Assembly (NCBI GenBank): GCA_012845835.1
Contig: JABAKD010000027.1
Location: 9,335,290 to 9,399,289, forward strand
Reading direction: 5' to 3'
DNA from: Undaria pinnatifida
Lineage: Eukaryota; Sar; Phaeophyceae; Laminariales; Alariaceae
DNA: 64,000 bases
Numbering within the stretch: the first letter of the stretch is position 1; each line of letters opens with the position of its first letter. The notes beneath the pieces were generated by a model. It was not told the DNA's origin, made no database searches, and saw only the letters and a program-made list of their open reading frames with translations. Positions 11,085 through 21,335 of this stretch are shown piece after piece. Both the position numbers and the translations under genes were made by a program.

Positions 11085-11290
11085 GGTTGTAACGAGGACC
11101 GAGGTTGTAACGAGGACCACTGATAGGGACAGCCCGCGCTATCGCTACAGTGGGATCCGAGGGGTGCGCCAGCTAGCGTTGGGTTGCGAAAGCAACTGAG
11201 TTAAATCGACACACGACGCGCTTGAAAATACGTGGAAGTGTGGTGAGCTTAAGCTTTATTTTGCCCCATCCACCGGAGGATGAAAAAAAA
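11085..11290 (-). repeat. Dispersed repeat with CCATCC-CCGG end
   Basis: It matches, on the opposite strand, 29910-30100 and more loosely 25440-25690. All share a GGCGGATGGGGCAAA end, an AGCTCAC-ACAC segment, AATCCA-CGCTAGC, and GAGCTGTCCCTA. A short direct repeat, GAGGTTGTAACGAGGACC, is doubled at about 11083-11118. Confidence 0.7.
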
Positions 11291-11294
11291 AAGT

Positions 11295-11905
11295 CACATT
11301 TATCGCCTTCAAGGATGTATAGTTTCCACGCACAGATTGAGCTGCCCCGCCCGTCCCGCCCCCCCCCCCATGATAAACTGGTGCATTCTTTCCAAAGCCG
11401 TCAGATTTATCCGCTTGAAGGATTTATAGTTTCCAGGCACAAATTGAGCTGCCCCACCCGCCCCCCCCCCCTCCCCCCCCCCACCCCCGCTCCCTTTTGA
11501 TCAAAACCAGGCCCCCACGTTCCTTTAAAAACTCCCCCCCCCCTCCCTCCCCCCCACCCCCGCTCCCTTTTGATCAAAACCAGGCCCCCACGTCTTTCAG
11601 AACTCCGCCCTCCCCTCATCGGCTATTCGACCTACAGGATTCACTTGATAAACTGACGCATTTCCTTCCACAGCTAGCTGTCAGATTTTGTCCCCCTCAG
11701 AGACGGGTTTTATAGTTTGCGCGCACAGACTGCCCAACATCACCCTGTTGACCCTGATAGCTACACTGTAGTTGTAAGGGGAGTCGCCGACCTATATCCT
11801 TAATGAGGACACGCAACCCGAAACACGCACGATCGGATGTTCACACACAGCTTGCAAAGATGAGTTTCGACAAAATCTTCGATCTCACAGCTGGAGTGTG
11901 TTTTT
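11295..11905 (-). repeat. C/G-rich long repeat carrying the hairpin domain
   Basis: This is a minus-strand copy of the repeat at 19935-21335 and 59016-60290. It contains C-runs, two CTATAGTTTCC-type sites, CTGTTGACCCTGATAGC, and the hairpin domain at about 11845-11903. It abuts the right inverted-repeat arm at 11917. Confidence 0.8.
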
Positions 11906-11916
11906 ATTTTTTTAGT

Positions 11917-13210
11917 ATACAAGGGCTCTGCATTGGCGCCGGCATTCGCCGGCGCCCATGCTTCGGGTAGGGCAGGGCAGCACTTCGACAACTTAAGGTG
12001 TAGCTGTCCGATTTCGCATGCGAACTTTAAAGTAATGCCAAGAGTTTAATACGAACATGGGATTATGAAAGTCATGCTTTGACAGAAGAAAAACATAATA
12101 TTATACAATAAAGAGGGCAAGGATAGGCGAAACACACTATGTTAAATGCGCCGTCAAGTAAAAGTTGGCGTCCATCAAACAAAAATACCGAAAAGAGTAT
12201 TATTGAGAACCTGCGTCGCCTCTAGGCGAAACGAAAGAGGCCTTGGCATTAATGAAAAGACTGCACTGCTGTCCCCGTGGCAATGGAGGTTCGAAGTCGA
12301 CAGGATGCAAAGTCGGTTTGCATCAAACGTCGACATGGGGCCATGTCAGCCGGCGAGGTTTTGGAAGAAGATTGCTTTGTTTGTTACGTGAACGCTGTCG
12401 CATTGATTGGTCTGCGTCGTCGCGGGCGAGGAGAAAAACGTAGAAGAGGAGGGCGATCTTTCGTTGCGGCGGCGTTGTCTAAGATAGGTGCGGGGGTGGC
12501 TTTGCTCGTACGGGAGGTTGGCGTAGCGCTTCTTCTCTGTTTTTTCTCGGGAAGGCGGGATATATGTGTCTGCTGTCTTTTCTTCGTGGGTGGTTTCACG
12601 TTGTCGAAATCGGACGCGTCCCCTCAATACATAATATCCGGAGTGTCTCTACCATGACGACTGCTGATAGTGCCGTGCGTATTTCCTAGAGGCTGACATA
12701 TTATTTACTGGTAGTAATAATAATAGACTACCAGGTATACCTTTGCAACATTTTTTTTTTTTCACCCTATTTATTATCCCCGCACCACTCTCGCGCTCCC
12801 TCCCAGTAGTAACTCAGATCCGGGGTCACATAGCGGGCCCTCCTCCTCCCTTCCCACTTCGGCATGTGCCTTCATTTTCACCGCGAGGAGAATCCAGCAT
12901 TTTCTTCCCTCGTCGACTCGCGTCGAATTGTACCTACTCACACTGCTAGGCGCTCTCAGCAGTTAAAATGTTGCTATCTTCTTTTTTTGCATTTTTGCAA
13001 ATAAAGTCAAATCTCATCGTGGTGGGTGTCGAACTCAAGGACAAACCAAACGTTAGTAGAATTCGAGGGTAAAACCACTAGACCACCGGGGCGGCCGGCT
13101 GACAATTGATGAAAACAAAACAAGATCTTTGCATAGAGCAGAGATTACATTCCCTCCCCCATATTGTATGATATTACGATGGCTGACGCGATATAGAATA
13201 AAGCGCCAAA
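11917..13210 (-). repeat. Right arm of the long inverted repeat
   Basis: Reverse complement of 1-1268, in the same order throughout, including the tRNA-like segment at about 13018-13095 (minus). The arms are separated by about 10.6 kb that itself holds several nested elements. I see neither a transposase nor a clear target-site duplication at 13210; the partner base is the first base of the window, so that flank is not visible. Confidence 0.9.
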
Positions 13211-15135
13211 TACCTGAATATCAGCGTACGCGGAGTTTCAGATATCATGAATAAGGAACGACCGCGACGGCAGAGCACGGCAAAGCATAGCGCTTCGCTC
13301 TGCTGAGCTAGCGCTGCGCTGCGGTGCGCTGCTGAGCTGAGCCGCAGGGCATCGCAGGGCACTGCACGGCGCTTCGTTGCTGTGAACTATAGCGCTGCGA
13401 TGGGGTGCTGGGCGGTGTGGAGCTGATGAGCCAAGCCCAGATCTCAGCCGATGAAGCTTCGTCAAGTACAAAACAAATGGTGGGAATCAAAGAAAAGCTA
13501 AAGCTGGACCGTTCCGCAACTAATGCTCAGGCGGCAAATTAGCGGCAAATGGTAGGAAGTTCAACTTACTAGACAAAAAGGAAGAAAAAATCGCGAAAAA
13601 GTTCAAAATCATGTTGGCAGAAAAACCAAATTTGCAGGAAGCAGCTGAAAGGTCAAGAAACAGGCAATATTTCAGTTTTTGTTGTTGTTGTTGTTGTTGT
13701 CCTTGCATAATCAAGTCCGTGGTCACAGGACAGGCTCCAGTCACTCTGGAGCTGAGGAATACCCTAGGGAAAAACACAAACAACCCAAGGTGGTACACGC
13801 ATAAATCACAGCTGACGCAATTCATGCCTCCACCAGAAACATATAAAAGTGAAATCGGGAGTCGGTCTACAATGTGCCAGGTCCATACCGGTGCATACGT
13901 TTCATTACTCGCGCCTGGAAAAACCGACTATACCGCTTGCCACCCAAGAAAGACTACCACGTATATATTACACGTAGTATCTATCACTACGCATACATAT
14001 GCGTAACAGACGCGAGTCGATTGGAAAAAAGAAACAAACAAAGAGAAAGTAAAGGAAATGGGTGCATGGGGCCAAGAAAAAGAAGATATTTTTTTTGGGG
14101 GGGGTCTACTGGCGAGTCTGCCACCAGAAGAACGGGATGTCACGTGGTTTTTCGACGGTCTACAGCAGTACTACGAACGACTTCCGATACACCCACCGAA
14201 GCACGGACTAACGGCCAATTACGCGATCGACAGCTAGCTGGCCGTGGTTGTCACGTGTCTCTGTGTTGGGGGCCCCTGTGCCCTGCCTCTTGTTGGCTCT
14301 TGTTTGGGTAAAACATGCGGTGTGCTCGATGGTCTCACGGCAGCAGCACACCAGAACGTCCGCTGGTACGATGTATCATTCTTACAGGAAATGTAATAGT
14401 TTTTTCTTCATCAATATGAACATAAAATGGTTGGTATATATTTAACAGAGTGATGCGTGTACGACTAAACTTGCCAACGGCACTCGTACTGCACTTTGAG
14501 CTATCTGCTGTGGTTCTGGTTGCTACTAGTTGCTGCAGTATGTGCTAGAAGTTTCGCCCTTCGGCTACTACTGCTGCTACACCTGCTGTTGTGTGTTTGC
14601 CAATGTCGTCAGTTGGCGTTCATGCTCGTCGTACATACTGCTGTTCTCACTCAGTACGTACGGGTTTCCTCGTACCCCAACCGTACGACGACGAACTCAA
14701 AACAGAAGGAAGGTGACATGAAATGGCATGGACCATGGCCACATAGAAGCGAGCACAGCGGGATAGTTCTCTGCGAATCAACCGCACTCGTTCATGCCTA
14801 CAGCAGAGGCTGCCTGGAGTGTCAGCGGCCGTGCTAAAGCCAGGGCCAAAGGCCGAAGAGACGGCTCTACCTGCTTGGTTTTGTCTCGAGATTCTGTTAC
14901 TACGTGAAAATATCGTGATTTGGGAGTTATTTTTTCACGAAACATCTTGCCGTCGGTAATTTGTGTCACGAAGTTGTTGGATATCGTCGGTAATTTGTGT
15001 CACCTTTTAGGTGAACCCACACTAAAAAATTGAAATTCCAGCTGGCAAAACGAGCAGAAACAAAAGCAATAAAAAGGCCGAGCAAGAAACCAAACGAACT
15101 AGTAAAAAAGTACAGCAAAGAAACTAACGCTCGAG
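13211..15135. other. No confident gene; low complexity and a coiled-coil-like scrap
   Basis: 13260-13420 is a GCACGGC/GCTGAGC low-complexity run resembling 48250-48345. Around 13482-13530 a segment with AATCAAAGAAAA and GGACCGTTCCGCAA matches 47440-47480 (opposite strand), upstream of the coiled-coil gene. A (TTG)n run lies at about 13678-13702. The remaining frames have no recognisable family features. Confidence 0.45.
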
Positions 15136-15485
15136 AGTATGCCACCGCAAAATTCCCAACATTATCAAGTACCGTTTGGAAATGATGCCAATTTTGTAAA
15201 TCATCCAGGCGTTGCAGACTTAAAGATACACCCCAAATCTCCGAAATTCCTCCTTGACATGCGGTATTTTTGCAACTTCTCGCTTGTCTCGCTCTGCATC
15301 CGTCCGCGTTCACGTCGATGTGCGGAACGGACACGGCAGGGCGAGGGGCGTTGGAGCCGCCCCCCGAAGGCGGCGCTCGAACGAAGTAGTATTCGACCGA
15401 GAATTCCAGTTCCGCGAATCGCATACTTCGGCCGAGACAAAAAAAAACTCCTGACCAAATCCCTGACACCAAAGAAGGATTTTAT
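15136..15485 (-). repeat. Dispersed repeat, inverted partner of 8645-8990
   Basis: Reverse complement of 8645-8990 along its whole length. The pair is interleaved with the 1.27-kb inverted repeat, so a single inversion does not explain both. Confidence 0.8.
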
Positions 15486-15880
15486 ATAGATTTATATATA
15501 CACTCTGCCTACTGCTGCCGCTCGCTGCTACTGTGGCACCCAACAGCAGTTTCACACAGCAGCAGTGTGGTTTTGCCGGCGCGGTTTGTGTGTGCTGTGC
15601 GACTGCCTGTGTTGCATATATAATGTACAGCAGCAGCAGAGCGGATATTTTCTGGATGTAAAAAGGCATGCTGTGGTATACTACTACTATACTACTACTA
15701 CTGCTGCACATCTACCAGAGGTATACCTGTATCATGATGGGGGTATTATATGTGGTATGTCCGCGCGTTTGTCTGTTCGCGTCATATAATACTCGTACAC
15801 CCTTGTGTTATTTTTTTTTCAACGTTGGTTCTCCCTCCGTTCTTCGAGAGGACGCCAAAACATGTCCGCTACGACGTACT
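15486..15880. other. No gene seen
   Basis: Contains a TACTACTA run (about 15676-15705) and CAGCAG runs. Nothing coding is supported. Confidence 0.4.
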
Positions 15881-17600
15881 GCAGAGGGCGTAATGTAAAA
15901 AGAGGGTTGTATTCCCACTGGCCTCCCCTGTGGTTCGCATTGCACTGCGCCCTGCAGAGGGCGATAGCAGTCACGCTGTACCGGCGATAATCGGTATAAA
16001 ATACACCAACCAGAGGGTCCGAACGAATCCACCCTGCACAGGGCGTAATCTTTCAACCTTATAGGGTTGTGTGGGGTTAAGTCTACTTGCTGGCCTCCTC
16101 AGCGTATCGCATTGCCCTTCCTCCTCCTGAGGGCGACAGAAGTCACGCTCTACAGGCAACAACCGGTGTAATGGCCTCCAGAGGATACCAACATGTCCAC
16201 CTACTGCAGAGGGCGTCATTTTTTACTGTCTAGAGGGTTGTATTCTCACTGGCTTCTCCAGTGTTTCGCATTGCAATGCACCCTGCAGAGGGCGATAGCA
16301 GTCACGCTCTACAGGCAATTGTCGGTGTAAAGGCCTCCATCCAGAGGATTTCAGCATGTCTACCTATTGCAAAGGGCATAATTTTTAACCCTTTCAAAAT
16401 GGGTGTATTCTCACTGACCTCTCCAGTGCTTTGAATTGGACTGCATCCTGCAGAGGACGATAAAAGTAACGCTCCACAGGCCAAAATTGGTGTAAAAGTC
16501 TCCAGAGGATGCAAAAAAAGCCCCCCCCCCCCCAGAGGGGAGTCATGTTGAACCCTCTAGAGGGTGGTGGTCTTGCTGGCCTCCCCAGCGCATCCCATTG
16601 GGCGGGTTCCGAGCTAAAGCCGAATATTTTTCACGACTTTGTCAAAACTCGGCAAGGACAAAGCTTCAAGCTCTGAAAATTTGCACACATTTCCGCTAGG
16701 TCATGGGGATCACGAAAATATTCCTTTTTTTTCATTTGGCCATCGTGGTGGTGAGTTACTCACGAATAAGTAAGTGGGTAAAACTGAGGGAAAGTCGCAT
16801 CCGCAGCCCCCCCGAGAAAATTCCAAACCCCTCCGAATCGTACCAATTTTAGATTAAGGTAATTTTGGGGTGCAGATCACGAATCCGTCGTTAGATTTCT
16901 GATCCGGATCGATTTGACGTTGATACAGCTCCGCAACGTTATGTGCGAAAAGTGGGCGGAAAGCTGAGATTTACTTGGGAATACACTGAAATATCTTCTT
17001 TCGCGGAAAACGTTCCATAGGTGGATTAGAGTTCTGTAAACTTCCACTTTGGGTCATTTTAGGGTGGGGAACACGGAAATATCATCAGAATGTACCTGTT
17101 TGGCTTTGTAGTGACGGTAGAGCTGTTCGAAATCTGGCCTTAGTTGAGGGAATCCCAGATTTCCTGGGATTTTTTGTTCTCGGTTCCCACCTCGAGTTTT
17201 TGTCGGAAAAAAATTCTGAGTGGCTCTACCCCCCCTAATTCGGCCAAGCGGAAGCGATTGCCGTCGATTCCAAAAACAACCGAGTTCAGGAACATGGAGA
17301 AAAAAAAGTTCGGGCCGAAGATGAACTTTTTTTTTCGGGAACTTTTTTTAAACGTCGTTTTTGGCCGTTTGAGAATGAATTGTGAAGTCGTTTTTTTTTT
17401 TTTTCCCTCTCCGAGGTGGGAAAGGCGATTCGGGTTTAGCTTGGAACCCGCCATTGCCATACGTCCTCCAGAGGGCGACATCAGTCACACTCTACAGGTT
17501 GTAGTCAGTGCAACGGGCTCCAGAGGATACAGAAAATTTAGACCTCCTGCTAAGGGCTTCATTTGGAACCTCTGGAGGGTGAACGCACGCCCTCCAGAGA
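15881..17600 (+). repeat. Satellite of about 166 bp rich in CAGAGGG
   Basis: The anchor GCGATAGCAGTCACGCT, or a variant, recurs at 15961, 16131, 16291, 16457 and 17475. The first four give spacings of 170, 160 and 166 bp; the last gap is 166 plus an 852-bp insertion. Each unit also has CTGCAGAGGGCG, a CTCCAGAGGAT site and a TCGCATTGC site. CAGAGGG or CCAGAGG occurs several times per unit. Confidence 0.85.
16601..17452. mobile_element. 852-bp terminal-inverted-repeat element, 4-bp target duplication
   Basis: The left end GGCGGGTTCCGAGCTAAA is mirrored at the right end, whose reverse complement starts GGCGGGTTCCAAGCTAAA; the match runs about 24 bp. The element is flanked by ATTG on both sides (16597-16600 and 17453-17456), and uninterrupted satellite units read through as CGCATTGC. 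These are the marks of a cut-and-paste DNA transposon. It has no convincing transposase frame, so it is non-autonomous. A 4-bp duplication is known for Sola- and Academ-type elements among others; I do not assign a superfamily. Confidence 0.8.
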
Positions 17601-18909
17601 GAGGGCGATTTCGTCTGTGGGGGGTATTTTGGGAGGTATCCGATTGGCCACGTGTGCTCATAAAATGCAGATGTTACCACTACATGTACCGTAGAGGCAT
17701 GGAGTGTACGCTAGTGTCACTTAAAAGCCTTGTCGCTTGTCGCTTGTCGCCTTTCGATTGTCCACACACGTACGTGTGATTCTCACAGCTGTTGGCTCAG
17801 ATGTGGAAAATCGAGTGTTCATGAGAAGAAGAACATGTCGGATCGTGAGTTTTGTCGGACGGCCAAAAAGAAAACAAACGCTGATTCGCCCATTCTCCCT
17901 GCATGTTTCTCCCTCCGCAAATAATGGGAGCTTTTGAAAGTATTTTAGTACTGCGAATACTCGATGCACTACTGCTGTCAACATTAACGGCCGAATTGCT
18001 GACAGTTCTGGCAGTATACGCAATATACAACCCCAAATGCTGCAAGTAAGTACGGGTAGTATCCAAAGTAAGGTATCCCGACATGATTGAGATGAACGCA
18101 GTATGAGCGGTAAAACTGCGAGTACTCGCGTTGCGAGCAGTGTCGAACACTGATACCCTGCCCGTGTTCGCAGCACCTACCTCCAGTACTACCCCCCGCA
18201 AAGGCTCTGCACTGCCGGCAGAATCCATCTGTACTGTGCACGATTTTCAAAGGGGGCTAATACACGCTCTGTTTTTTATTTTATTTTTCCTTTTTTCCAT
18301 GTTTTTTTTGGATGACACGACGTTAGGCCCAGTAGAACTGCAAAAAAGCCCCCAAATTATTAATTCTTGGCATCTTGTCCCCGAACGACGATCACAGGTT
18401 GTAAAAGGGTTAGACTCCCGTCGATGCTGCTGTACAGAGGAACGAGGAGCTATTAACTTGTGAAAATCACGTACCTGGTGGTGCACCAACCATGTGTTTA
18501 TCGTTCGGAGCTTAATTAACCACTTTTAACACTGCTACTAGACGGTTTAGTACGCACAAGACCAGAAGGCCTATTGAAACACCGCCACAAAAATATGTAT
18601 GTAATACATACCGGCTACTTTTTTTACTGGTTTAGCATATACTGGGCACAGCGAGCACTAAAAACACCGGTATGAGTGCTACATACTACAGCGGATTGCT
18701 CGTGTATGTTGTTGTATCGTTTATATTTGAACACCATCTCCTCTTGTTCGCCCTCCACCACTATATAACATACTTCAAGATGTACTGTAAAAGTTTTTGT
18801 GATGTTTTTTAAATCTCATCATTTTACTTCCCAGTGTGCTGTGCAACATGCTGGCGGAGCGCGCAGCAAACAAGTCTGATGGGCGGGGCTCGGGCAGTTC
18901 CACTGCGGA
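17601..18909. other. No confident gene
   Basis: A short tandem CGCTTGTCG run lies at about 17725-17750. A 143-codon minus frame (17797-18228) has ordinary composition but no recognised motif, splice support or match elsewhere in the window, so it is left out. Confidence 0.4.
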
Positions 18910-18982
18910 GTGTTCGTAATCCAATGGTTAGGATATATGACTCTCACTCATGGACCCGGTTCAATTCCCGGCGAGGGAGCCA
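18910..18982 (+). tRNA. tRNA-Glu(CTC)-like sequence, probably degenerate
   Basis: Seventy-three positions fit a tRNA. There is a D-stem ATCC/GGAT with loop AATGGTTA, an anticodon loop CTCTCAC with anticodon CTC at 18943-18945, a T-loop TTCAATT, and an encoded CCA (18980-18982). The anticodon stem pairs. The T-stem has one C-C mismatch and the acceptor stem pairs poorly (two mismatches and two wobbles). An encoded CCA is unusual for a nuclear tRNA gene. Five bases downstream begins an 84-bp LTR. It may be a pseudogene, a SINE head, or a tRNA copied together with an LTR element, because read on the minus strand it looks like an LTR followed by a complete antisense tRNA. Confidence 0.5.
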
Positions 18983-18987
18983 CCATT

Positions 18988-19360
18988 TGTTAAGGTATTA
19001 GTGGGGTATTAGTCCGCTTGACCACTTGCAACTGGTTAACCAATAGCTTACCCAAACTAAGCCTTATAACACTCTCCCCCCCTGAAACGGCGGGATAGCA
19101 GGTCGGCCGGATATACGGGCGGACCTGTCAATATATCCAAGCCGTTTCATTCCCTGTGGTACCAGGGAGAGTATCTTTCAAGTTCGACATGGGGAAAATC
19201 TGAAAAGTTTATTATTGTGGATGGTGGGGATCGAACCCACGACCCAAAAACCCATGGTCCTGCCGACGACGCCATTTGTTAAGGTATTAGTGGGGTATTA
19301 GTCCGTTTGACCACTTGCAACTGGTTAACCAAACGCTTACCCAAACTAAGCCTTATAACA
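18988..19360 (-). mobile_element. 373-bp miniature LTR retroelement with 84-bp LTRs
   Basis: Two direct 84-bp copies, 18988-19071 and 19277-19360, have ends TGTTATAAGG and CCTTAACA when read on the minus strand (TG...CA). Two bases inside the 19277 edge is TGGCGTCGTCGGCAGGA (19258-19274, minus), identical to the primer site of the element at 7072. Just upstream of the other LTR on the same strand is a polypurine tract, GGGGGGGAGAG (19072-19082). LTR, primer site and polypurine tract are thus all in the correct order. The internal 205 bp has no coding capacity and includes a tRNA T-arm-like segment near 19221. No target-site duplication is seen (CCATT against CCAGC). Confidence 0.75.
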
Positions 19361-19934
19361 CCAGCTTAAGGACAAGCAACGGTCACAAGTGACGCCCCCC
19401 CCCCCCCCGCGCCCCGCCCCCCTTCCCGGTACATGCCCTCATTTATTATCACGGCAGAGGGTTTACTGCAAGATATTAAGTGCTCGTGGGGTCTACAGCG
19501 GGGAGCTGGAGAGGACTCAGGGGGGCTTCGTACTCTTTCGGGAGAATCGTAGTTGTACTACGATCGAGTTGGGCGACCGTCCCACCGTGGAGCTGAAGAG
19601 TTGGGGCAATTGCTAACTTTGAATTTTGCAGTATTTTTTATATCTATCATGCCATTTTTCTCGTGTATGGGGGCTATCGGCGACTGACTCAGGAAAAGAG
19701 CTGGGAAGCAGGGTTCGAGAGCGTGGTGCCATTAACCTATTTGGAACGGGCAATAGCGCATTGCCAAGTAAATGTCGACAAGTTTTGAATTATAACAATA
19801 TGAAAATCAAATTTATCCGGAAAAGGGCAGGGAAGACCGCTGGAGGGTATTAGGAAATAGCGTGATAAAGAGGGCACATTGAGCCATATATAGTGTACCT
19901 GGTACATATGTAAGGAATATAGTCTATGTTATAA
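19361..19934. other. No gene seen
   Basis: A short C run at about 19395-19408, and a GGTTCGAGAGC segment near 19712 that is only weakly B-box-like. Nothing coding is supported. Confidence 0.4.
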
Positions 19935-21335
19935 AAATTGAAATACACTCCAGCTGTGAGATCGAATATTTTGTCGAAACTAATCTTTGCAAGCTGTGTG
20001 TGATATTCTGATCGCGCGTATTACGGGTTGTGTGTCATCATTAAGGATACAGGTCGGCGACTCCTCTTGCAACTGCAGTGTAGCTATCAGGGTCAACAGG
20101 GTGATGTTAGGCAGTCTGTGCGCGGAAACTATAAAACCCGTTTCTGAGGGGGACGAAATCTGACAGCTGTGGAAGGAAATGCATCAGTTTATCAAGTGAA
20201 TCCTGTAAGTCGAATAACCGGCGAAGGGAGGGCGGAGTTTTGAAGGACGTGGGGGCCTGATTTTGATCGAAAAAGGGGGCGGGAGGGGGGGAGGGGGGGG
20301 GGGGGACAGGTGGGGCAGCTCAATTTGTGCGTGGAAACTATGAATCCCTCTTGTGAGCGAGGCGGGGGGAAATGTGGCGGGTGGGGGGAGGGCTTTAGGT
20401 CGCATAGATGTAGGGGTTTGCTATACGTGTGGTGCTAGGTCTAGGCGATGGTGCGGGTGGTTGGGAAGTTGGGGGCGTTGGGGGCAGGGGGAGGGGAGGG
20501 GAATTGCAGCAGCGGCATGGACGGCTCTAAAAAGATTATGAGGTGATGTCCAGGGCGTGGAAGTGTTTATTACTCTGGCGGATTTCGATATTAGGTGGGG
20601 CGTTTGAGCAAGGGAGCGCGAAAGAAAAAAAAAAGAAAGGCGGGGGAGAGGGGGGAGGGTTTTCAAGAGGTTTGGGTCACATATAATACTTAAACACACT
20701 CCAGCTATGAGATCAAGGATTTGGTCGACAGAGATTTTCGCAGCATTTTGTGTGCTCTTCCGATCGCGCGTATTAATCATATATGTAGGGGCTTGCTATA
20801 CGCGCGGTGCTGGGTCTAGGCGATCGTGCGGGGTGTGGGGAAGGAGGGGGCATTGGAGGGGGGGAAGAGGGGGGAGGGGGGATGAATGAAAGCTACGTCA
20901 TGGATGGCTGGAAAGATAATGACGTGACATCAATTGCTTAGAAGTGTTTATCATTCTGGCCGATTTCGATTGGAAGTGGGGCGTTTGAACGAACTGGGCA
21001 GGGAATAAAAGGGGCAGGGAAGGGGGGGGAGGAGGGCGGAGATGAGTTGGAGCTACGGCATGGATAGCTAGAAGGATACTGTTATAAGGCTCAGTTTGGG
21101 TAAGCTATTGGTTAACCTTTTGCAAGTGGTCAAACGGACTAATACCCCACTAATACCTTAACAATACTGAGATGATATCAGCTGGCTGGTAGTGTTTACT
21201 TCTCTGGCAGATTTTGGTTTTAGGTGGGGCGTTTGAACAAGAGGGATCGGGGGGGGGGGGGGGGGGGGGGGGGATTTCAATATGTGCGCGGAAACTATAA
21301 ACCCTCGAAGGGGACGAATCTGGCAGTTTTAGCAA
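19935..21335 (+). repeat. Long G-rich repeat with two hairpin-domain copies
   Basis: It starts TATAAAAATTGAAATACACTCC, cut here to its core TATAAAAATTG, then the hairpin domain (19945-20002), then GGGTCAACAGGGTGATGTTAGG, a GCGCGGAAACTAT site and G-runs. A decayed second hairpin (20694-20757) begins an internal half-copy. It ends near GTGCGCGGAAACTAT at about 21280-21300. The same order and spacing (about 750 bp between the two hairpins) occur at 59016-60290. A solo 84-bp LTR interrupts it at 21080-21163. An uninterrupted run of G is at about 21250-21272. Confidence 0.85.
21080..21163 (-). mobile_element. Solo 84-bp LTR
   Basis: Third copy of the 84-bp LTR seen at 18988 and 19277. It is flanked by ATAC on both sides. 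The paralogous repeat at about 60155-60175 reads GAAGGATACTGAGATGAT without it, so the empty site is in the same window. Confidence 0.8.

Noticed and set aside
17797-18228. 143-codon minus frame
   Set aside because: Ordinary composition but no recognised family, no splice partner and no conservation visible in the window.
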